Origin: CAZILN01 sp964540005
GTDB taxonomy: Bacteria > Bacteroidota > Bacteroidia > Bacteroidales > SM23-62
Direction: 5' to 3'
Assembly: GCA_964540005.1 (NCBI GenBank)
Contig: CAZILN010000015.1
Coordinates: 1 to 14,122, forward strand
DNA length: 14,122 nucleotides
Under the pieces are notes generated by a model, which made no database searches, was not told where the DNA came from, and worked only from the letters and a program-made list of their open reading frames with translations. Below, one piece after another: positions 1-5,685 of this stretch. The first letter of the stretch is position 1, and each line of letters begins with the position of its first letter. Both the position numbers and the translations under genes were made by a program.

Positions 1-1
1 G

Positions 2-118
2 CCAATAAATGAAAAACAGGTTTGCCCTTACTGTGGCAATGACACTTTTCGTGTGTATATTAAGATTATTATCGACGATGCACGTTTGTATTGCGCAAAG
101 TGTGGGAATTTTCAATAA
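2..118 (+). CDS. C-terminal end of a zinc-ribbon protein (5' end outside window)
   Basis: Frame 2 is open from the window edge to TAA at 116-118 and gives 38 residues. It contains two Cys pairs, CPYCG (residues 8-12) and YCAKCG (31-36), spaced as in a rubredoxin-like zinc ribbon. The second knuckle lies four residues from the stop, so the ribbon closes the protein. Zinc ribbons occur in many unrelated proteins and the fragment does not reveal the full product. The same frame stays open after the TAA for another 41 codons, to TGA at 242-244. Those codons end in a coding-like stretch (GRWELLKDRIRKIIND), but nothing shows that it is translated. Confidence 0.6.
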   Translation, partial: PINEKQVCPYCGNDTFRVYIKIIIDDARLYCAKCGNFQ

Positions 119-433
119 CCGTTATTCCATTATCATATCCAACTAATAATTGCTTCTCGCATAAATTATCAACTTTCTCATGCAGGCAGATGGGAGCTTC
201 TGAAGGACCGAATTAGGAAGATAATTAATGACAATAAGGAGTGATCTCTTATTAGAAAAACCACTGTAAATACTTGTTTTACAGAGGTTTAACTTAGTAG
301 TCCGTAGGGAAATCGAACTTTGGTATTAATCTAATGTTGGTGAAACACAGGTGAAACAGAATAAAGGGAACGGAGGTGCGATTTGCAGAGTAAGATTGAA
401 GACCTGTATGATGGAAGACTTATACAATGTCCA
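119..433. other. Non-coding stretch between zinc-ribbon gene and broken toxin
   Basis: No convincing gene is present. It holds a 7-bp inverted repeat (CTGTAAA 264-270 / TTTACAG 278-284, 7-nt loop) with no following T run. It also holds a direct repeat of GGTGAAACA (339-347 and 350-358), and two short blocks (299-308 and 340-365) that recur in the same order on the minus strand at 4886-4981. The last feature suggests an old mobile or repeated sequence here. Confidence 0.4.
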
Positions 434-755
434 TCACATTCCTGAAAGTATCAATTTTTTGGGATCTTGTCTGTTATCCCAGAATGTAAGCAGCTCGATT
501 TCTTTCTTTCGGGGTTTAATACGATAATAGAGAGAAACATGCCTTGTAATTATACCTTTTCTTATGTGCTTATTCTTTTTTGCGGATATGAACATTCGCG
601 GATATGAACATTCGCGGATTTTTCGAAATATTCATCAGTATATTGTTAACTTCAGAAATAAAATTAATAACAGAACTTACTCCCCATTCTTTTTCCAAGT
701 AATTCAAAATATTAATATAGGTAAGTCTTGCCCTTGGAGACCAGATAATTCTCAT
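434..755 (-). pseudogene. RelE/ParE-family toxin, frameshifted by a 16-bp tandem duplication
   Basis: As it stands, the frame starting at ATG 755 stops at TAA 570-572 after 61 residues (MRIIWSPRARLTYINILNYLEK...). Removing one copy of the duplicated 16-mer GCGGATATGAACATTC (582-597 or 598-613) restores one frame to TGA at 434-436, giving 101 residues, the normal size for this family. The restored C-terminus runs ...FISAKKNKHIRKGI, then RHVSLYYRI, then FWDNRQDPKKL, which is the usual end of Bacteroidota ParE/RelE toxins and carries the core strands and basic residues that the 61-residue product lacks. The family inhibits translation by mRNA cleavage (RelE) or gyrase (ParE); the sequence does not decide which. 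The toxin ATG overlaps the antitoxin stop by 4 bp (752-755), as in a type II operon. As drawn the toxin should be inactive, unless the duplication is an assembly error or reverts by slippage. Confidence 0.8.
582..619. repeat. 16-bp tandem duplication (2.4 copies) inside the toxin
   Basis: The unit GCGGATATGAACATTC occurs at 582-597 and 598-613 and is followed by a partial third unit, GCGGAT (614-619). The unit length is not a multiple of three, so an extra copy shifts the toxin frame by one. The two copies are identical, which points to a recent event. Confidence 0.95.
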
Positions 756-991
756 TTCAGACCATATTTAGCCTTAATCTCTTCCATTACTTTTTCGTGA
801 GGGATTCCTTCTCCACGGTCTAACTGGTCTAAGCCTTCTTGAATTGAGGCTCTTTCTTCATCGCTGAGTTCATCCCACCAATCGGTTTCACCTTCCTGTT
901 CAAAAATTTTATTGATCTTTTCAAGTAATGAAGGTTTATCGGTATTCAGGATTCGTTGAACAAGTTCCAATTTTTTAGCTTGAATATTCAT
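752..991 (-). CDS. Antitoxin of a ParE/RelE-type toxin-antitoxin pair
   Basis: The 79-residue protein starts MNIQAKKLELVQRILNTDK and matches the short 'addiction module' antitoxins that precede ParE/RelE toxins in Bacteroidota. These have an N-terminal helix with a KLELV motif, a middle segment (LLEKINKIFEQ) and an acidic C-terminal part with a WWDELSDEE segment and a QEGLDQLDRGEGIPHEKVM block. ATG at 989-991 is preferred over the in-frame TTG at 998-1000. The stop TGA (752-754) overlaps the toxin ATG, so the two would be translationally coupled. The known role is to bind and neutralise the toxin and usually to repress the operon. Here the antitoxin is intact while the toxin is broken, the expected order of decay. 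Assignment rests on motif resemblance and position. Confidence 0.75.
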   Translation of the reverse strand: MNIQAKKLELVQRILNTDKPSLLEKINKIFEQEGETDWWDELSDEERASIQEGLDQLDRGEGIPHEKVMEEIKAKYGLK

Positions 992-1061
992 AATCTTCAA
1001 ATTATATTCAAAATTAATGTTTACTGATGACTTTTGTTACTTGTTGCTACGTTTATATCAT

Positions 1062-1091
1062 AACAAACCCGGCATTTCAGCCGTGTTCGTT
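1062..1091. terminator. Hairpin downstream of the REC operon, possible terminator
   Basis: AACAAACCCGGC (1062-1073) and GCCGTGTTCGTT (1080-1091) pair around a 6-nt loop with 10 of 12 positions matched. On the minus strand one of the two mismatches becomes a G-T wobble. It lies about 80 bp past the stop of the minus-strand REC operon and about 70 bp before the antitoxin start. A T run (1093-1097) follows on the plus strand, but no plus-strand gene leads into it. On the minus strand only TTTGTT follows, so terminator function for the operon is plausible, not certain. Confidence 0.4.
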
Positions 1092-1101
1092 GTTTTTCTA
1101 T

Positions 1102-1119
1102 CGTTGCAATATTGTAACG
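1102..1119. repeat. 18-bp near-perfect palindrome
   Basis: CGTTGCAATATTGTAACG is self-complementary except at one position pair (G1106/T1115). It sits in the 182-bp gap between the REC operon and the antitoxin start, next to the 1062-1091 hairpin. It could be an operator for the toxin-antitoxin operon or part of a termination region; the sequence does not decide. Confidence 0.45.
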
Positions 1120-1173
1120 GATTTTTCCAATTTTACTTTAGGATTAGACAGGAACTTGAGTGGAGGGGTGATT

Positions 1174-2361
1174 CTAATTTGTTCTAAATTTTAATCTGAT
1201 TAATATTTCGTTATGCTCTGATTGATCGACTTCAAGGCTGGCATGATGAATATCCAGGATCAGATCAAATAATTCAGCGGTGAATTGAGCCTTGGGATCC
1301 ACTGATTCATCACTCAGTAATAATTTCGATCTCAATTTATGAATTCCGGATTCAATGGATTTTGGGTTTAGTACCAGTATATTAACAGTCACTTCTGATT
1401 CTGACTGTTCAGAAGAAAAACTCATACTCGCGTCTTGATCCATAATCGATGAAGTAGCATCAACGATAGAGGAAAGTAACTTCATTAATAGATCTTTATT
1501 GCCTTTCAGAGTTATGTCTGAAGAAAAATTTGAATGACTGGCTTTGATTCTCTTTTGATTAAGTAATTCAGCATTTCCCAGCAAACAGAATTCAATAAAT
1601 TGTTTTAGTGAGATATCCTCTAATTTAACGCCCTCCCTGCTTGATTTAAGGCTTGTAAGTTGAATTGCAGATGAAGAAAAATCCTCCAGTTTGGAAACAG
1701 TTTGGTCAAGAAAATTAACAAGATCAAAAAGATCTTCCGATCCAACCTTGGCTTTTAATCGGTCAACTGTGCCAAGAATATTATTGAGTGGCTGGCGGAT
1801 TTCCTTGCTGATCATATCCAGGAATTCAGCCTTAGATCTGTCCATTTTAATAAGTTGATCGTGTGCTTCTACAATCTGACTAAGTGCATCTTTCAGTTCC
1901 TGTGTCCGTTGTTCAACTTTCTCTTCCAGTAACTTGTTAACCGATTCAAGTTTTTCACGGCTCAATTTCAACTCCAAATGGGTTGTAACCCTGGCCAGCA
2001 GTTCTACAATATCAAAGGGCTTGGTTATGTAATCCTGTGCACCCAGTTGAAATCCCTTGATGATATCTTTTTTGTCAGTTTTACCTGTCAGGAATATAAT
2101 GGGTATGTGATCCGTGGTCTTATCCAGTTTCAACTGACGGCAGACTTCATACCCGTCAATACCGGGCATCTCAATATCAAGGAGGATCAGGTCAGGCTTG
2201 TTTTCATCAAAGGCGATTTTCAAAGCTTTCTCACCATCTGTGGCAATCATTCTTTTATAACCCGAAAGAGCTTCTGCAAGAATATCAATATTTTCCGGTG
2301 CATCATCGACGATCAAGATCTTCTGTTCAGCGGGATTAAAGTTTTGAAGATTGTCAATCAT
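1174..2361 (-). CDS. REC domain-coiled coil-degenerate histidine kinase protein
   Basis: The protein has 395 residues from ATG 2361; an in-frame TTG at 2391 would overlap the gene upstream. Residues 15-125 form a complete receiver: acidic pair D19/D20, phospho-acceptor D62 (LILLDIEMPG), T92 and K114 (TKPF). A long charged helix, probably a coiled coil, follows (about 129-173). Next comes a DHp/HisKA-like helix whose H-box reads SKEIRQPLNNILG, with K186 where SHELRTPLN would have its phosphorylated His. The C-terminal 150 residues resemble a kinase ATPase domain in length and order, but no N-box, DxGxG or later G box can be recognised. So the receiver looks active and the kinase part looks dead: likely a dimerising or docking scaffold controlled by phosphorylation at D62. 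It is the last of three REC genes on this strand and starts 13 bp after the phosphatase stop. Confidence 0.85.
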   Translation of the reverse strand: MIDNLQNFNPAEQKILIVDDAPENIDILAEALSGYKRMIATDGEKALKIAFDENKPDLILLDIEMPGIDGYEVCRQLKLDKTTDHIPIIFLTGKTDKKDIIKGFQLGAQDYITKPFDIVELLARVTTHLELKLSREKLESVNKLLEEKVEQRTQELKDALSQIVEAHDQLIKMDRSKAEFLDMISKEIRQPLNNILGTVDRLKAKVGSEDLFDLVNFLDQTVSKLEDFSSSAIQLTSLKSSREGVKLEDISLKQFIEFCLLGNAELLNQKRIKASHSNFSSDITLKGNKDLLMKLLSSIVDATSSIMDQDASMSFSSEQSESEVTVNILVLNPKSIESGIHKLRSKLLLSDESVDPKAQFTAELFDLILDIHHASLEVDQSEHNEILIRLKFRTN

Positions 2362-2374
2362 GTTTAGGGAATTG

Positions 2375-3553
2375 TTAGATTTTAATTCCAATTAGAACAA
2401 CATCATCGAGTTGCTCATTATCTCCCTTCCACTCATCAAATACATGTCCGAATATCTTCTTTTGTTCCTTCATCGGTTTTTCAGCGTTTTCCAGTATTAA
2501 CTCTTTAAAAGCTTTGTATTTGAATTTTTTGTTATCAGGTCCACCAAACTGGTCAGCATAGCCATCAGAAAAAATATACATCTGATCGTTCTTTTTAATT
2601 TCTATTGTATGATTCGTATAATCATCCATTCTGACATGAATGGATACAGGCATCCGGTCGCAATTGACCTGAATTAACTCCATGTCTCTAACCAGGTACA
2701 TCGGATTTTGTGCCCCCGCAAATTCTATGATATTTTGATTGTTGTCAATGGATATCACTACCATATCCATACCATCCTTAATTTCAGTTCCGGAATCCTG
2801 ACTCAACGATTGAATGATCATCTCCCTCAAACGTCCCAATATCCTGGCCGGTATGGTGATATTTTCCCTCCCTATAATCTCATTCAGGAAGGCTACCCCA
2901 AACATGCTCATAAATGCTCCCGGAACTCCGTGACCTGTACAGTCAGCTCCAATGAATATGACCTTGTCGTCCATTTTTCTTGCCCAGTAAAAATCTCCGC
3001 TGACAATATCCTTTGGCCTGAAAAAAATAAAATAATCGTTCAGTATCTCTGATAGATGCTTATCTGTAGGCAATATAGCATTCTGGATACGACTCGCGTA
3101 ATTAATACTGTCGGTGATCAGTTTGTTCTTTTTTTCAATATCTTTTGTGTACCTGGCAATAGCGTCCTGTGATTTCTTTAAGGTCATCTGAGTATTCACA
3201 CGAGCTAGCAATTCATTGGTATTAAAAGGTTTGGTTACATAATCCACTGCCCCCAATGCAAAACCTTTCACTATACTTTCGGCGTCAGTTATGCCTGTAA
3301 GGAAAATAACCGGGATATCTTTTGTACGGTCAACTGCTTTGAGCCTTCTGCATACTTCATAGCCATCCATCACGGGCATTATTATATCCAACAGGATAAG
3401 GTCAGGAGGATTATCATCTATGGCAATTCTTAGCGCTTTTTCCCCATTCAGCGCAATGATTTTCTTATATCCTGTCAATATGCTTGTCAGAATATCTATG
3501 TTCTCCAGTGTATCATCGACTATCAGAATTCGTTACTGATCAAATTCTTGCAT
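2375..3553 (-). pseudogene. REC-PP2C/SpoIIE serine phosphatase with an in-frame TAA at codon 7
   Basis: Reading from ATG 3551-3553, the protein is MQEFDQ, then TAA (3533-3535), then RILIVDD and an unbroken frame to 2375. Counting the stop as codon 7, the receiver has D13/D14, phospho-acceptor D56, T86 and K108. A linker helix (about 125-165) leads into a SpoIIE-type PP2C phosphatase with SGDFYW (metal ligand D187), DCTGHGVPGA (from 204), an IFSDGYADQFGG block and a final QLDDVVLIGIKI. This REC-PP2C architecture is that of RsbU-like response regulators that dephosphorylate anti-sigma-factor antagonists. Because the stop precedes the first strand of the receiver, the domain could be kept only by a non-ATG start just after the stop (ATT 3529 or CTG 3526) or by readthrough. 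The longest frame with an accepted start, TTG 3478, loses the acidic pair. It may be a young pseudogene, a sequencing error or a recoded gene. It begins 11 bp after the REC-HPT stop. Confidence 0.75.
3533..3535 (-). other. In-frame TAA between the start region and the receiver of the phosphatase gene
   Basis: The codons run CAG-TAA-CGA-ATT-CTG on the minus strand. A single-base change from AAA (Lys) or CAA (Gln) to TAA would explain it, and MQEFDQKRILIVDD would be a normal REC beginning. Several other genes in the window end in TAA, so TAA is a working stop in this genome. Confidence 0.8.
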
Positions 3554-3564
3554 AAGAATTATTA

Positions 3565-4638
3565 TTAAATACTTTTAATCAACTTATCTACTATTTTTAC
3601 TGCTTTATAAAATTCATAATCAGATATATAATCCTTAATTTTCTTAAGGTCTTCAGCATATTTGCCGATGCCCTGTAGATTTTCCAATTCATCCGCTCTT
3701 TTTGCTGCATCAAAATCGTTGTTTCCAAGCAATACACTCAATTCATCCAGCAATTCTCTGAACTGCACCTTATCCATATCCTCGTCCTGACCTTTTTGAC
3801 TTTTAATTTCTGCGACTTCCTCCTTCTTTAAAACCCGGTTTATTGAATTAAGAATGGGTGTAAGCAAGTTATCAAGGCCGGACATTTCGATATCAATATC
3901 AATTTTTTTCTGTTTTTTAAGTTTGTCATCAAGACTGACTGTAAATTTGTGGAGGTCTGTTGCCCCTATGTTTCCTGAAACTCCTTTGAGGGTATGTACC
4001 ATGCGCTCAGATTCCTCGATTCGTTCTTTTTCCAGGCTTCTTTTTAATTCAGAAATAAAAGTTGAATAATCCTTCGAGAACTTACCAAGTAGTTTCAGAT
4101 ACAATTCACTGCTGTTATTCATTCTCTGCAAACCGTCTTCAGTATTTAACCCTTCAATGACAGGTATATTTACCCTATGTTCTTTTTTAGAATCGCTTAG
4201 CGAGGCAACTTTTTTACCGGTACTTATTCTTTCCGGCCTTATCCACCTGGCAAGCGTTTTATAAAGCCTTTCCGGATCTATCGGTTTAGTCACAAAATCG
4301 TTCATCCCTGCCTTCAAACATCTCTCCTTTACACCTGCGATAGCATCGGCTGTCATGGCGGCAATGGTGAGATTTTTGTAATCCTTCAGCTTCCTTATCT
4401 CACGCGTAGCATCATATCCATCCATTTCGGGCATCTGAAGGTCCATAAATACAAGTTCATATTTTGAGGGTATGCCTGAAGCCCTGACCATCTCAACCGC
4501 TTCCTTTCCGTTATTGGCAATTTCTGTCTTAATACCTGCTGCTTCCAGCATGCCCATGGCCACGTCCTGGTTAATTTCGTTGTCCTCAACCAGCAGAACC
4601 AGGGCTCCCTGCAATTTTGACAAAAGATCCTCAGTCAA
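3565..4638 (-). CDS. REC-HPT protein, probable C-terminal remainder of a hybrid histidine kinase
   Basis: The 357-residue frame from TTG 4638 has a receiver at about 12-130 with E18/D19, phospho-acceptor D66 (MDLQMPEMDGYDATR), T96 and K118 (TKPI). A linker follows with IPVIEGLNTEDGLQRMNN, the usual lead-in to an HPT domain in BarA-like hybrid kinases. The HPT domain (about 165-255) has the phospho-transfer His at 215 in MVHTLKGVSGNIGA. About 100 charged, helical residues follow. The VLLVEDNEINQ opening and the order REC-HPT are typical of the last third of a hybrid kinase. No ATG precedes it: the frame stays open upstream only to a TGA at 4717-4719, where a linker-like sequence (ELSARETDKLTEDLLSKLQ) begins. 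I infer truncation of a larger gene. What remains could still relay phosphate to the two REC proteins downstream, if expressed. Confidence 0.8.
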   Translation of the reverse strand: MTEDLLSKLQGALVLLVEDNEINQDVAMGMLEAAGIKTEIANNGKEAVEMVRASGIPSKYELVFMDLQMPEMDGYDATREIRKLKDYKNLTIAAMTADAIAGVKERCLKAGMNDFVTKPIDPERLYKTLARWIRPERISTGKKVASLSDSKKEHRVNIPVIEGLNTEDGLQRMNNSSELYLKLLGKFSKDYSTFISELKRSLEKERIEESERMVHTLKGVSGNIGATDLHKFTVSLDDKLKKQKKIDIDIEMSGLDNLLTPILNSINRVLKKEEVAEIKSQKGQDEDMDKVQFRELLDELSVLLGNNDFDAAKRADELENLQGIGKYAEDLKKIKDYISDYEFYKAVKIVDKLIKSI

Positions 4639-4662
4639 TTTATCGGTTTCACGTGCGGATAG

Positions 4663-4920
4663 TTCTTTATTAAATTTGATGATCCCGATGAATGGCTGGC
4701 ATCTGAATATACTGAATCACCAATATTTACTTCATTTGATGAGATTTGGGACAGTGTTAGAGGAACTTATAATACCGACTTTAGATTACTCGTCCATGGA
4801 GAGTTTCCGAATGAAAATCTAATTGCTGCAGAAGTGAAAGCCATTATTGAGAAGCTGGTTAAAAATAACCACGGTTCGATGTCCATTTATTGTTTCACCT
4901 CTGTTTACCTGCAATTCTAA
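4663..4920 (+). pseudogene. 5'-truncated coding fragment, unrecognised
   Basis: This frame begins right after TAG 4660-4662 and ends at TAA 4918-4920. It has no start codon in its first 65 codons, yet it reads like real protein: FDDPDEWLASEYTESPIFTS, then SFDEIWDSVRGTYNTDFRLL, then a helix-like NLIAAEVKAIIEKLVKNN. The last 15 or so residues look like noise. I recognise no family. It is best seen as a gene remnant whose 5' end was lost at the junction with the truncated hybrid kinase, but chance openness cannot be excluded. Confidence 0.35.
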
Positions 4921-5082
4921 GTGACCTGCATTCTGTTGTTTTCCAGTCGTTTATAATAAACGACATGTTCTCCTACGGACTGCCAGAAATTGGTATTATC
5001 CAAGTGTTCAAGGACCTGGTTCACTGGAACCCGTCATACCTGCCATCCTGCACCTGTATCAGCAAGTTTCGCCGCTGAGAAA
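4917..5082 (-). pseudogene. Short coding-like remnant with one in-frame TGA
   Basis: On the minus strand, directly after the LuxR-type gene but in another frame, the codons read KYFSAAKLADTGAGWQV, TGA (5034-5036), RVPVNQVLEHLDNTNFWQS, VGEHVVYYKRLENNRMQVT and stop TAG (4917-4919). The amino-acid composition looks protein-like and the frame is interrupted only once. I do not recognise the family. There is no usable start, so it would be a decayed C-terminal fragment. Confidence 0.3.
4946..4964. promoter_or_regulatory. Perfect 19-bp palindrome, possible operator
   Basis: GTCGTTTAT-A-ATAAACGAC has two perfect 9-bp arms around one central base. It lies between the stop of the LuxR-type regulator gene and the start of the REC-HPT gene, about 310 bp upstream of the latter. 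The compact symmetry fits a site for a dimeric DNA-binding protein better than a terminator, which would need a loop. Which protein would bind is unknown. Confidence 0.4.
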
Positions 5083-5085
5083 TAC

Positions 5086-5685
5086 TTAGCCCATACGTAT
5101 CTGGTCAATATCAATCATTCCGTTAATCACGGCATACACGGTCAGTCCCGATATTGACCTGATACCAAGCTTTTCGACAATGTTTTTCCGGTGGGAAATT
5201 ACGGTATGAATACTTATGGAGAGGGCATCCGCTATTTGCTTATTAATATAGCCCTGAGCCACTAGTTTCAAAACTTCCTGCTCCCGGTCCGTTAACCCGG
5301 CTGATATCGCAGGTCTGTTTTTCCCCATGTCGTTGCTGGCCAGATGAGCTATCCTGGTGAGTAGTTCATCTGCCCGAATATTGATTTCTATCCTGTCGTT
5401 CAGGGGATAGGCTGGAGGATGATCACCGCCGCCACCAGTTGATATCCCAAGCAGCTTTACAATATTCCTTTTCTTCAGCGGGTCAATCAGGCTGCCGGTC
5501 CCATGCAGCAGACAGGATTCCTGGACCACTATTACAATGATCAGGTCACTTAATTGTTTATAATCCTGCAGCTCTTCAACGGAAGATAATTCTATCACTT
5601 CGTACTGGCAGGAAGCACGGATTATTGAGACAATGCCCTTGCGCAAAAGGTCAGAGTGGTTTATAACGATGATCCTTCTATCCAT
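5086..5685 (-). CDS. LuxR/NarL-type regulator with a degenerate receiver
   Basis: The protein has 199 residues. The N-terminal ~115 follow the receiver pattern of NarL-type response regulators (MDRRIIVINHSDLLRKGIVS), but the acidic pair is replaced by N9-H10, and the phospho-acceptor position at the end of strand 3 (DLIIVIVVQ) holds Ile52/Val53 instead of Asp. A TGGGGD loop (about 83-88) is also unlike a normal receiver. Residues 131-190 are a complete LuxR helix-turn-helix (LTDREQEVLKLVAQGY, NKQIADALSISIHTVISHRK). So it should bind DNA but cannot be switched by Asp phosphorylation in the usual way. Its ATG lies inside the end of the hemerythrin-like gene (8-bp overlap, 5678-5685), which implies coupled translation and suggests that the diiron protein supplies or shares its signal. 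Confidence 0.88.
   Translation of the reverse strand: MDRRIIVINHSDLLRKGIVSIIRASCQYEVIELSSVEELQDYKQLSDLIIVIVVQESCLLHGTGSLIDPLKKRNIVKLLGISTGGGGDHPPAYPLNDRIEINIRADELLTRIAHLASNDMGKNRPAISAGLTDREQEVLKLVAQGYINKQIADALSISIHTVISHRKNIVEKLGIRSISGLTVYAVINGMIDIDQIRMG

Larger units (their letters stand above)
4639..5085. other. Rearranged stretch with coding remnants on both strands
   Basis: No intact gene is present. Proceeding left to right, the linker of the truncated hybrid kinase (minus strand) fades out around 4660-4680. A plus-strand coding-like fragment fills 4663-4920, and a minus-strand fragment with one stop fills about 4917-5082. A perfect 19-bp palindrome lies at 4946-4964. The abrupt change of coding strand suggests that a deletion or insertion joined unrelated pieces. 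Confidence 0.5.

Noticed and set aside
1009..1016. TAATTTTG on the minus strand as a Bacteroidota -7 element for the antitoxin
   Set aside because: It matches TAnnTTTG, but there is no TTG at the -33 distance and the transcript would start about 10 nt before the ATG; too weak to call.
3533..3535. TAA reassigned as a sense codon in this genome
   Set aside because: The zinc-ribbon, LuxR-type, FeoB-like and DUF4249-like genes all end naturally at TAA, so no global reassignment is supported.
4472..4822. 116-codon plus-strand open frame over the 5' part of the REC-HPT gene
   Set aside because: It is antisense to the well-supported receiver and its translation has no protein-like features.
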